This document shows positions 1-5,353 of a stretch of DNA of 7,514 nucleotides, piece after piece (position 1 is the stretch's first letter; each line of letters begins with the position of its first letter). The stretch lies in the NCBI GenBank assembly GCA_946409145.1, contig CAMJVA010000077.1, positions 1 through 7,514 on the forward strand. The letters run 5' to 3'. The notes under the pieces were generated by a model. That model did no database searches. It saw only the letters and a program-made list of their open reading frames with translations, and was not told the DNA's origin. The stretch comes from an uncultured Enterococcus sp. GTDB lineage: Bacteria; Bacillota; Bacilli; Lactobacillales; Enterococcaceae. The position numbers and the translations under genes are program-made.

Positions 1-333
1 TATGAATCTGCAAAAGATGAACAAGCTTTCGTTGAAGGAAGAATTTCGACTTTAGAAACAATGATTCGTTTCGCTCAAATTATCGACAATGAACACGTAG
101 ATAAAAATGAAGTTTCCATTGGTAAAATGGTTACTTTCATGGAATTACCTGATGGAGACGAAGAAGAATACCACATTGTTGGTTCTGCTGAAGCGGATCC
201 TTTTGAAGGAAAAATTTCTAACGAATCACCTATTGCTAAAGCCTTAATCGGACGCCACGTAGGAGAAGAAGTGAACATTGCTACTCCAGGTGGAGACATG
301 TTAGTGAAAATTCTAGATGTTGCTTTAGACTAA
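1..333 (+). CDS. greA: Transcription elongation factor GreA, 3' part
   Basis: The open frame enters from the left edge without a start codon and gives the last 110 residues of GreA; the family is about 158 residues, so roughly the first 45-50 are missing. GreA enters the secondary channel of RNA polymerase and stimulates cleavage of backtracked RNA so that stalled elongation resumes. The visible start (YESAKDEQAFVEGRISTLE) is the second half of the N-terminal coiled coil. It is followed by the hinge and the FKBP-like C-terminal domain, with family hallmarks such as SIGKMVTF, the NESPIAKALIG segment and the final ATPGGDMLVKI. The first ATG inside the window (position 61) lies within the coiled coil and is not the gene start. 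A strong terminator follows directly, so it is probably the last gene of its transcript and separate from liaFSR. Identification is secure. Confidence 0.95.
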   Translation, partial: YESAKDEQAFVEGRISTLETMIRFAQIIDNEHVDKNEVSIGKMVTFMELPDGDEEEYHIVGSAEADPFEGKISNESPIAKALIGRHVGEEVNIATPGGDMLVKILDVALD

Positions 334-349
334 AAAAGTTAGCTAATTT

Positions 350-387
350 AAAAGGAGTGAGACAGTTATTGTTTCACTCCTTTTTTT
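350..387 (+). terminator. Rho-independent terminator of greA
   Basis: AAAAGGAGTGA (350-360) pairs with TCACTCCTTTT (374-384). The stem can be extended inward by four pairs including one G-U, leaving a small loop, and the T-run continues to 387. It lies 16 nt after the greA stop codon. Confidence 0.9.
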
Positions 388-415
388 AGTTGATTTATAT
401 TAATAGTTTAGTTTC

Positions 416-466
416 CTACCCTCAGTCTAAAGTCTTAGTTTTTTTTTGGACTTTAGCTTGGGGTAG
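416..466 (+). promoter_or_regulatory. Inverted repeat upstream of liaF (candidate LiaR site or second terminator)
   Basis: CTACCC (416-421) pairs with GGGTAG (461-466), and CTAAAGTC (427-434) pairs with GACTTTAG (449-456). Short unpaired bulges (422-426 and 457-460) separate the two stems, and the loop is 14 nt. The left arm also contains two tandem heptamers, AGTCTAA and AGTCTTA (424-437). The centre lies about 55-60 nt before the probable transcription start of liaFSR, a usual place for an activator site, and Lia operons are commonly autoregulated by LiaR. The right arm is followed by TTTTATTTTTT, so a second terminator behind greA is the main alternative. The structure is directly visible; the role is inferred. 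Confidence 0.5.
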
Positions 467-467
467 T

Positions 468-496
468 TTTATTTTTTCCACAGTATAATATATAAT
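468..496 (+). promoter_or_regulatory. Promoter of liaFSR
   Basis: Two consensus TATAAT boxes lie at 484-489 and 491-496. For the second, the best -35 at 17-bp spacing is TTTATT (468-473), a poor match to TTGACA; the first has no recognisable -35. A good -10 with a weak -35 fits an activator-dependent promoter. The predicted leader before liaF is only about 20-30 nt. Confidence 0.6.
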
Positions 497-521
497 AGAA
501 AAGTAAAGGAGGCAAACGTCC

Positions 522-1256
522 ATGAATGGAGCTTGGCGTTTTTTTATAGTCATTGAATGCCTTTTAGGGTTAGGTATTTTACTACAATTTACGAATAATA
601 TTGGCTTACTTATTTTATTTGCCATTGGCGTCTTTTTTCTCTTTTTTGCAGCTAAGGGTGCTAGAGGAAAAAATTCTCATCACTTTTGGCTTTTCCTAGG
701 CTTAATTTTAATGTTAATTGCTTTATTTAATAGTTGGGCATTTTGGCTCATGTTAGTTTTTGCCATTATTTTCCTTGGATTAAAAGGCGTAGAAATTTCT
801 GGAGTGCAGCTATTTAACAAAGCACCTTGGAAAGAAAAATCCATGGTCATGGTGGATACAGTGCCTCCTGAAAAAAAAGGTGGACGGCGCTTCAAACGTC
901 CTTGGTTTAACAATGATCGCATTGGTACAGATGAAGTGTATGAATGGGATGATATTAATCTTAATGTGGTTTCTGGGGATACGATTATTGACCTAGGAAA
1001 CACGTTGCTTCCTAAAAATGATAATGTGATTCTTTTAAGAAAAGGTTTTGGTCGCACGAGAATTTTAGTTCCTACAGGTATTGGGGTCATGGTGGAACAT
1101 TCTTGTTTGTACGGACATTTAGGGTTTGATAGTGAAGAATATCAAATGAAAAATGAAACCATTCGTCTTTTTTCTAATGATTATGATCAAAATGAACGAC
1201 GCTTGAAAATTATCACCTCTTCTTTAGTAGGTGATCTTGAGGTGATTCGTGTATGA
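522..1256 (+). CDS. liaF: LiaF, membrane inhibitor of the LiaSR cell-envelope stress response
   Basis: A 244-residue membrane protein. In Bacillus subtilis and relatives, LiaF keeps the kinase LiaS inactive until the cell envelope is disturbed by lipid II-binding antibiotics, bacitracin or daptomycin-like agents. Residues about 5-90 form four closely spaced hydrophobic segments, with a basic GARGKN stretch between the second and third. A basic cytoplasmic linker follows (EKKGGRRFKRPW, about 116-127). The C-terminal half (about 140-244) is the LiaF-type domain (formerly DUF2154), with SGDTIIDLGNTLLP, RKGFGRTRILVPTGIGV and a final SLVGDLEVIRV; it is probably a beta-rich fold. The start is supported by AAAGGAGG at 505-512, 9 nt before the ATG. 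The stop overlaps the liaS start as ATGA, so the genes are translationally coupled. Family and position in front of liaS and liaR make this call firm. Confidence 0.93.
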   Translation: MNGAWRFFIVIECLLGLGILLQFTNNIGLLILFAIGVFFLFFAAKGARGKNSHHFWLFLGLILMLIALFNSWAFWLMLVFAIIFLGLKGVEISGVQLFNKAPWKEKSMVMVDTVPPEKKGGRRFKRPWFNNDRIGTDEVYEWDDINLNVVSGDTIIDLGNTLLPKNDNVILLRKGFGRTRILVPTGIGVMVEHSCLYGHLGFDSEEYQMKNETIRLFSNDYDQNERRLKIITSSLVGDLEVIRV

Positions 1257-2455
1257 CAGGAGTTAGCCATCGGAAATTCATGGCCTTATATGGCACTTTG
1301 AGTACTTTTTTACTCTTAGTTGTCACCATGTTACTTTACTTATATTCCCAAACCCGAGAGGAATTTTTTGAACATTTATTTGGGGTGCGTATTTTCGGCA
1401 TCCCTTTATTTTTATATATTTTAGGAATTAGTATTGTAGCAGGGGCTATTTTATATTTAATCATGTCTCTTACGCAAAAAGAGGCCAGTCGACGTTTGGA
1501 AGAAAAAATTCACGCTTTAGCTATGGGGCGGTATGATAATCCTTATTTTACTCAAGTGACTTTTGAAAAAGATGCTGATTTAATGAGTATGAATCACGAT
1601 TTAACGGTGATTGCGGAAAAATTAAGCAAATTATCCCAAGAACTACAAGCTACTAACGCCCGTCCAGAGCTAGTGGATGGGGTGACGAAAGAAGAAATTT
1701 TAACCCAAGAACGCCACCGTCTAGCCAGAGAATTACACGATTCTGTGTCGCAACAATTATTTGCGGCCATGATGATGTTGTCTGCTTTAACGGAGCAGTC
1801 TCAAAAACAAGATTTACCAGAAAATTTTAAAAAGCAATTAGCTATGGTAGCTTCAATTATTAATACGTCCCAATCAGAAATGCGCGCATTACTCCTTCAT
1901 CTACGACCAACTAATTTAGAAGGAAAAAGTTTAAAACAAGGGATCGAGCAATTATTAAAAGAATTACAAACAAAAATTCAAATCCATTTAATTTGGGAAG
2001 CAGAAGATGTAAAATTACCTCAAGGTGTAGAAGACCACCTTTTCCGTATCGTCCAAGAATTGTTGTCTAATACATTGCGTCACGCTAAAGCAAATACCTT
2101 AGAAGTTTATTTACACGAAATCGGCAATAATGTTTTACTTCGTTTTGTAGATGATGGGGTGGGCTTTGACACTAAGGAAAACAAAGCGGGAAGTTACGGC
2201 TTAACCAATATGAAAGAGCGAGTAACCAGTCTTGGAGGCACCCTTAAAATTATTAGTTTTAAAGGGCAAGGTACTTCAGTGGAAATTAAAGTGCCAGTAA
2301 CCACTAAATTAGCTGTTCACCGAAAAGAAGAAAAATTACCTAGTCAGGAAAATGTCATCTTTTCTGAGGATGAAGAAATAGCCGAAAAGAAAGAAGAAAG
2401 AAGAAAGATAATGGAGCAGGAGGAGAAGAAAAATGATTTCAGTACTATTAGTTGA
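1253..2455 (+). CDS. liaS: LiaS, sensor histidine kinase of the envelope stress response
   Basis: A 400-residue membrane kinase of the NarL/LuxR-partner type that phosphorylates LiaR. Two transmembrane helices (about 12-31 and 48-71) enclose a very short external loop, typical of intramembrane-sensing kinases that depend on LiaF. A HAMP-like linker and a coiled coil (about 72-135) follow. The HisKA_3 dimerisation domain carries the H-box ARELHDSVSQQ with the phospho-accepting His162. The ATPase domain shows the N-box QELLSNTLRHA (Asn273), the G1 box DDGVGFD (300-306) and the G2 box GSYGLTNM (313-320). After the ATPase domain ends near 350, about 45 highly charged residues rich in Lys and Glu extend the protein beyond the roughly 360 residues of B. 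subtilis LiaS. The gene overlaps liaF by 4 nt and liaR by 23 nt. Identification is firm; the role of the tail is unknown. Confidence 0.93.
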   Translation: MTGVSHRKFMALYGTLSTFLLLVVTMLLYLYSQTREEFFEHLFGVRIFGIPLFLYILGISIVAGAILYLIMSLTQKEASRRLEEKIHALAMGRYDNPYFTQVTFEKDADLMSMNHDLTVIAEKLSKLSQELQATNARPELVDGVTKEEILTQERHRLARELHDSVSQQLFAAMMMLSALTEQSQKQDLPENFKKQLAMVASIINTSQSEMRALLLHLRPTNLEGKSLKQGIEQLLKELQTKIQIHLIWEAEDVKLPQGVEDHLFRIVQELLSNTLRHAKANTLEVYLHEIGNNVLLRFVDDGVGFDTKENKAGSYGLTNMKERVTSLGGTLKIISFKGQGTSVEIKVPVTTKLAVHRKEEKLPSQENVIFSEDEEIAEKKEERRKIMEQEEKKNDFSTIS

Positions 2456-3065
2456 TGATCACGAAATGGTTCGCATGGGAGTTTCCGCCTATCTTTCTGT
2501 GCAAGAGGATATAGAAGTAGTCGGGGAAGCAGAAAACGGCCAAATCGGGTACGAAAAAGCTCTTTCACTTCATCCTGATGTGATTTTAATGGACCTTGTT
2601 ATGGATGTTATGGACGGCATTGCTTCTACAAAAGCCATTTTAAAAGATTGGAAAGAAGCAAAAATTTTAATTGTCACCAGTTTTATTGATGATGAAAAAG
2701 TGTATCCAGCTATTGAAGCAGGTGCTGCCGGATATTTACTAAAAACTTCCTCAGCTAAAGAAATCGCCAATGCCATTCGAGCCACAGCAAGAGGTGAGCG
2801 GGTTTTAGAGCCAGAAGTCACTACAAAAATGATGGAACGCATTGCAAAGAAAAATGAACCCGTGTTACATGAAGACTTAACCAATCGGGAACAAGAAATT
2901 TTACAACTCATTGCTAAAGGATACAGCAATCAAGAAATTGCTGACGAGTTATTTATTACTTTAAAAACAGTGAAAACTCACGTCTCTAATATATTATCCA
3001 AACTAGAAGTAGAAGATCGAACTCAAGCAGCTATTTACGCTTTTAAACATCACTTAGCAGAATAA
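2433..3065 (+). CDS. liaR: LiaR, NarL/LuxR-family response regulator
   Basis: A 210-residue two-domain regulator. The receiver domain (about 1-120) has the acidic pair Asp8/Asp9, the phospho-accepting Asp54 in ILMDLVM, Thr82 and Lys104 (GYLLKTSSAKE). The LuxR-type helix-turn-helix (about 148-205) begins LTNREQEILQLIAKGYSNQEIA and includes the recognition segment TLKTVKTHVSNIL. Once phosphorylated by LiaS it dimerises and activates envelope-protection genes, usually including its own operon. Trp73 is present; in Enterococcus faecium W73C at this position is associated with daptomycin non-susceptibility or tolerance, so the sequence here is wild type at that site. The ribosome binding site AGGAGG (2418-2423) lies inside the end of liaS, 9 nt before the ATG, which explains the purine-rich end of liaS. 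LiaR target genes such as liaXYZ are not in this window. Confidence 0.95.
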   Translation: MISVLLVDDHEMVRMGVSAYLSVQEDIEVVGEAENGQIGYEKALSLHPDVILMDLVMDVMDGIASTKAILKDWKEAKILIVTSFIDDEKVYPAIEAGAAGYLLKTSSAKEIANAIRATARGERVLEPEVTTKMMERIAKKNEPVLHEDLTNREQEILQLIAKGYSNQEIADELFITLKTVKTHVSNILSKLEVEDRTQAAIYAFKHHLAE

Positions 3066-3126
3066 AAAAATCTATGAAAATTAGTTTACCCCTTTAAAGG
3101 AGCAAATTAATTCTCATAGATTTTTT
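3065..3126. terminator. Bidirectional terminator between liaR and hicB
   Basis: A 13-bp stem AAAAAATCTATGA/TCATAGATTTTTT (3065-3077 with 3114-3126) is followed, after one mismatch, by a further 9-bp stem (3079-3087 with 3104-3112, one G-U pair). The apical loop contains the perfect palindrome CCTTTAAAGG (3091-3100). T-runs on both strands mean it can end the liaFSR transcript and the opposing hicAB transcript. Confidence 0.88.
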
Positions 3127-3144
3127 CTTTTGGGATTAAAAAAA

Positions 3145-3531
3145 TCAGACCTCTAGTTTTTCCATTAATGCTTCCGTCATTGTTTTGGAAAAATTGATGC
3201 CTTCTTTTTCAGCTCGAACATTTAACCAGTGGGGAATTTTAATGGTTTTTTTATCTGATTTGGAGTCTTTCAAATAGTCTTTTAAATCCACCGTAACTAA
3301 GCTGGCAAATTGTAATTTTGGATTAATGGTGAGGCTATTTATTTCTGAAGGTTTTGGGAGTGGAAGATTGTTTTCAATATTCCATGCTAATTGAATTCCA
3401 AGAACATCAGAGGCCATTTCAAGGGCTTCTGATAAATCAGCTCCTTGGGTAGTGGCACCTTCAATATCAGGAAAATAGACCCCATAGCCTACTGGATCTT
3501 TCTCAAAAATTGCCGGATAAATTTTTAACAT
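3145..3531 (-). CDS. hicB: HicB-family antitoxin
   Basis: A 128-residue antitoxin that binds and neutralises the HicA mRNA interferase and usually represses its own operon. The N-terminal part (about 1-62) is the degenerate RNase H-like HicB fold: YPAIFEKDPVGYGVYFPDIEGATTQGADLSEALEMA, described here as the segment 5-40, has the family's FPDIxGxxTxGxxxxEA pattern. The C-terminal part (about 95-126) reads like a ribbon-helix-helix DNA-binding domain (KKTIKIPHWLNVRAEKEG, then INFSKTMTEAL), the type found in one HicB subgroup. The start is set by AAAGGAGG ending 7 nt before the ATG at 3531. The gene lies 32 nt downstream of hicA on the same strand, the usual toxin-first order. The gene pair is oriented against both plus-strand neighbours. 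Confidence 0.92.
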   Translation of the reverse strand: MLKIYPAIFEKDPVGYGVYFPDIEGATTQGADLSEALEMASDVLGIQLAWNIENNLPLPKPSEINSLTINPKLQFASLVTVDLKDYLKDSKSDKKTIKIPHWLNVRAEKEGINFSKTMTEALMEKLEV

Positions 3532-3563
3532 CTTACATCCTCCTTTAATTGAGAGGACAACTA

Positions 3564-3758
3564 TTAAAGTTGCCCTTTCTCATAAGCTTTACGAACTGTA
3601 TTTTCCACAACTCGTGAAAGTTCTTTACTGTGACTTGTAAGAGTGACCGGTCTTTCTCCCGCCTTTTCAAACTTACGGTGGGAGCCTTTTCCTCCTTTTA
3701 CTTCCACAAAGCCGACAGATTTTAACAGTTGTTCAGCTTCTTTAATTGTCATGGGCAT
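3564..3758 (-). CDS. hicA: HicA-family mRNA interferase toxin
   Basis: A small toxin of 64 residues with a double-stranded RNA-binding-like fold. HicA cleaves mRNA and blocks translation when free of HicB. The sequence contains TIKEAEQLLKSVGFVEVKG followed by KGSHRKF, where His27 is the expected catalytic residue, then a VTLTSHSKEL strand/helix and a basic C-terminal helix. I chose the ATG at 3758 because AGGAGG (complement of 3769-3774) lies 10 nt before it. A longer frame opening with TTG at 3779 would contain the ribosome binding site within the coding region and is rejected; a second ATG at 3752 is too far from the site. No truncation or frame damage is visible, so the pair looks functional. 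Confidence 0.92.
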   Translation of the reverse strand: MPMTIKEAEQLLKSVGFVEVKGGKGSHRKFEKAGERPVTLTSHSKELSRVVENTVRKAYEKGQL

Positions 3759-3783
3759 GTGCACGTTACCTCCTGACAAAATT

Positions 3784-3812
3784 ATTATAGCACGTATTGG
3801 GCGTATAAAAAA
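3784..3812 (-). promoter_or_regulatory. Promoter and possible HicB operator of hicAB
   Basis: On the minus strand an extended -10 (TGC-TATAAT, box at 3784-3789) precedes hicA by about 25 nt; the -35 position is only a T-rich stretch. Two copies of CGTAT (3793-3797 and 3802-3806, plus-strand reading) spaced 9 bp apart lie just upstream of the -10 box. TTATA (3785-3789) and TATAA (3804-3808) form an inverted repeat across the same region. HicB proteins with ribbon-helix-helix domains bind such sites near their promoter, so this is an inferred operator. Confidence 0.45.
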
Positions 3813-3905
3813 GAAATTAAACTGAATTTTTTTTAGGGATATTTATTTTGTAATCTTTCCTTTTAATTAAATCGTGAAAAAGCATACAAAAGTTAAAATA
3901 TTCGC

Positions 3906-3935
3906 TATAATAGAAGTAAATATGGGTTAAAGGAG
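3906..3935 (+). promoter_or_regulatory. Promoter -10 box and ribosome binding site of ktrA
   Basis: A consensus TATAAT lies at 3906-3911 with a weak CATACA (3883-3888) at 17-bp spacing. AAAGGAG follows at 3929-3935. The predicted leader is only about 20 nt, so there is no room for a c-di-AMP (ydaO-type) riboswitch of the kind that precedes ktrAB in B. subtilis. Confidence 0.6.
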
Positions 3936-3939
3936 TTTT

Positions 3940-4602
3940 ATGATGAAACAGAATTTTGCCATTATTGGCTTAGGACGTTTTGGAGGAAGTATTTGCCGCA
4001 CCCTAGCTGCTGCCGGTCAAGAAGTTTTGGCCATTGATACCAATGAAGAACAAGTGAATGAATACATGAATGTAGCAACCCATGCAGTAGTGGCAAACGC
4101 TCAAGACGAAGCGGCTTTAAGAGCATTAGGTTTGAGAAATTTTGATACAGTGGTCGTAGCCATTGGAGAAGACATTCAAGCCAGTATTTTAGTAACCTTA
4201 ATGTTAAAAGAAATGGGTGTGCCAAAAGTTTTAGCCAAGGCGCAAAATGAATACCACGCTCGCGTCTTAGAAAAAATTGGGGCCGATAAAGTCGTTCATC
4301 CAGAAAGAGATATGGGTGTGAGAATTGGGCATCACTTAATTTCAAAAAATATTATGGATTACTTGGAATTATCGGAAAAATATACCATTGCGGAAGTAAA
4401 AGTAACGGATAAAAAATTCATTAACAAAACTTTAGGAGAATTAAACTTCCGTCAACGGTTTAATTTAAACGTCATTGGCATTCGGCGCAATAACGAACTT
4501 ATTATTTCTCCAGGACCAGACGGCTTAGTGTTAGATAACGACGGTCTACTCGTTGTGGGAGAAACAGTGGACGTAGACGCCTTAGATGATCAAATGAATT
4601 AA
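3940..4602 (+). CDS. ktrA: KtrA/TrkA-type RCK potassium uptake regulatory subunit
   Basis: A 220-residue cytosolic protein forming the octameric gating ring of Ktr potassium channels. Binding of ATP/ADP to the N-terminal Rossmann domain opens or closes the membrane partner KtrB. The RCK_N domain (about 4-125) has the GLGRFG nucleotide loop (10-15), the acidic Asp33 at the end of the second strand (AIDTNEEQ) and the family signature VVHPERDMGVR (about 118-128). The RCK_C domain (about 140-215) carries TLGELNFRQRFNLNVIGIRR; in Staphylococcus aureus KtrA this domain binds c-di-AMP, which closes the channel. Length matches B. subtilis KtrA (about 220). Two ATGs stand in tandem; the second (3943) has the better distance to AAAGGAG (7 nt instead of 4) and may be the real start. 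No ktrB is visible, so it must pair with a channel encoded elsewhere. Confidence 0.9.
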   Translation: MMKQNFAIIGLGRFGGSICRTLAAAGQEVLAIDTNEEQVNEYMNVATHAVVANAQDEAALRALGLRNFDTVVVAIGEDIQASILVTLMLKEMGVPKVLAKAQNEYHARVLEKIGADKVVHPERDMGVRIGHHLISKNIMDYLELSEKYTIAEVKVTDKKFINKTLGELNFRQRFNLNVIGIRRNNELIISPGPDGLVLDNDGLLVVGETVDVDALDDQMN

Positions 4603-4638
4603 AAAAGTTCGGCTCTTTTTTGAGAGCCGAACTTTTTT
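4601..4638. terminator. Bidirectional terminator between ktrA and the zinc-ribbon gene
   Basis: A 16-bp perfect stem, six A/T pairs plus GTTCGGCTCT (4607-4616) against AGAGCCGAAC (4623-4632), has a 6-nt loop and T-runs on both strands. It begins inside the ktrA stop codon and overlaps the stop codon of the opposing gene at 4637-4639, so it serves both. Confidence 0.93.
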
Positions 4639-5065
4639 AGCTTTTTACTGTAAATGTTTCATGGCAATTCTTGCAAGTCACTTTTAAGGTTCCTCGACCT
4701 TTAGGCACGCGCATACTTTGGTGACAATTTTTACAGTGAAAGTATTTATGGGTTTTTCGATTTTTAAAGGCATTCCAATAAAAATTTGTTTTTTTGCGTA
4801 AAGGCGCCGTCATTTTTAAAAATTTCTGATTTTCATTACTGCGAACGTAAATTCTTTTTGATAAAAAACGATACAAATTCAAAATAATCAAGAAAAGTCC
4901 AATGAGCTGCATCACTCTCGGATAAATAAATAATCCTAAAAGGAGAAAAATAACCCCAGTTTTAAAGAGACATTTGTTAATGAGGTCATTTTGTCCGTAA
5001 CGACCACGCATAAAGGCAATAATTTTTGGTGCTAATTTCAACATAAAACTTTCCATTTTTTTCAT
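4637..5065 (-). CDS. Small membrane protein with C-terminal zinc ribbon
   Basis: A 142-residue basic protein. Residues 33-49 and 52-68 are hydrophobic and form a transmembrane hairpin. A long basic segment (about 69-108) follows, and the C-terminus carries a four-cysteine zinc ribbon: CKNC (111-114) and CKNC (131-134) separated by a VPKGRGTLKVT linker. The N-terminal GRYGQNDLINKCL stretch and this ribbon recall a family of uncharacterised zinc-finger membrane proteins common in Firmicutes; no function is assigned. The start at 5065 is chosen for AAAAGGAAG (complement of 5072-5080) 6 nt upstream. The frame stays open back to 5206, but that 47-residue hydrophobic extension lacks a ribosome binding site and would cross the likely promoter. 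The ribbon may bind nucleic acid or a partner protein at the membrane; that is speculation. Confidence 0.8.
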   Translation of the reverse strand: MKKMESFMLKLAPKIIAFMRGRYGQNDLINKCLFKTGVIFLLLGLFIYPRVMQLIGLFLIILNLYRFLSKRIYVRSNENQKFLKMTAPLRKKTNFYWNAFKNRKTHKYFHCKNCHQSMRVPKGRGTLKVTCKNCHETFTVKS

Positions 5066-5098
5066 TCTATTCTTCCTTTTAATCCATATTCTTCTTGT

Positions 5099-5117
5099 AG
5101 TATACGAAAATATTTTC
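5099..5117 (-). promoter_or_regulatory. Likely -10 box and adjoining palindrome of the zinc-ribbon gene
   Basis: On the minus strand TATACT (complement of 5099-5104) lies about 34 nt before the start codon. Directly upstream, between the -10 and -35 positions, is the perfect 12-bp palindrome GAAAATATTTTC (5106-5117), which could be an operator. The -35 region is poor. In AT-rich DNA such a palindrome can arise by chance. Confidence 0.35.
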
Positions 5118-5231
5118 AAAAGTGAAATAAAAATGAAACAACTTGAGAAAAAAGCAAGAATTTTTTCACAGAAAAATTTTAATATAGGGCTATTTGAAAA
5201 AAGCATTTTATAAGACCAGAAAAGTCCCCTA

Positions 5232-5240
5232 TGTTAGAAT
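5232..5240 (+). promoter_or_regulatory. Possible extended -10 promoter for the HesB-like gene
   Basis: TG-T-TAGAAT (5232-5240) matches an extended -10 element; no good -35 is seen. Transcription from here would start near 5247 and carry the hairpin at 5257-5299 in the leader. A second AT-rich -10-like stretch (TATAAA, 5311-5316) lies closer to the gene. Confidence 0.35.
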
Positions 5241-5256
5241 GAAGATGAACAACAAA

Positions 5257-5299
5257 AAAAATAGCCTGGTATTTCATAACAAAGAAAGTGGCTATTTTT
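5257..5299. terminator. Hairpin with flanking A/T runs upstream of the HesB-like gene
   Basis: AAAAATAGCC (5257-5266) pairs perfectly with GGCTATTTTT (5290-5299) around a 23-nt loop. T-runs follow on both strands, so it resembles a terminator. Read on the plus strand it stands 54 nt before the HesB-like start codon, so it could be an attenuator in that gene's leader, or the remnant or end of a short transcript. No gene ends here on either strand. Confidence 0.5.
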
Positions 5300-5353
5300 C
5301 TAAGAATAATTATAAAATATGCTTTTAAAAGATTGACATAAGGAGTGGAGAAA

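Noticed and set aside
422..625. Minus-strand 67-residue frame over the liaF promoter
   Set aside because: It overlaps liaF and the inverted repeat, resembles no family known to me, and is explained by the AT-rich composition.
3088..3103. CCTTTAAAGG palindrome as a separate regulator site
   Set aside because: It sits at the top of the liaR/hicB terminator hairpin and is explained by that structure.
3759..3779. Longer HicA start at TTG 3779
   Set aside because: It would place the AGGAGG ribosome binding site inside the gene; the ATG at 3758 has ideal spacing to it.
5066..5206. Upstream extension of the zinc-ribbon protein by 47 hydrophobic residues
   Set aside because: There is no ribosome binding site at 5206, a good one at 5072-5080 serves the start at 5065, and the extension covers the likely promoter.
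5333..5338. TTGACA as a -35 box
   Set aside because: It lies only 15 nt before the HesB-like ATG, so any matching -10 would fall within the coding region.
5345..5353. GTG start for the HesB-like protein
   Set aside because: It overlaps the AAGGAG sequence; the ATG at 5354 is 8 nt downstream of that site.
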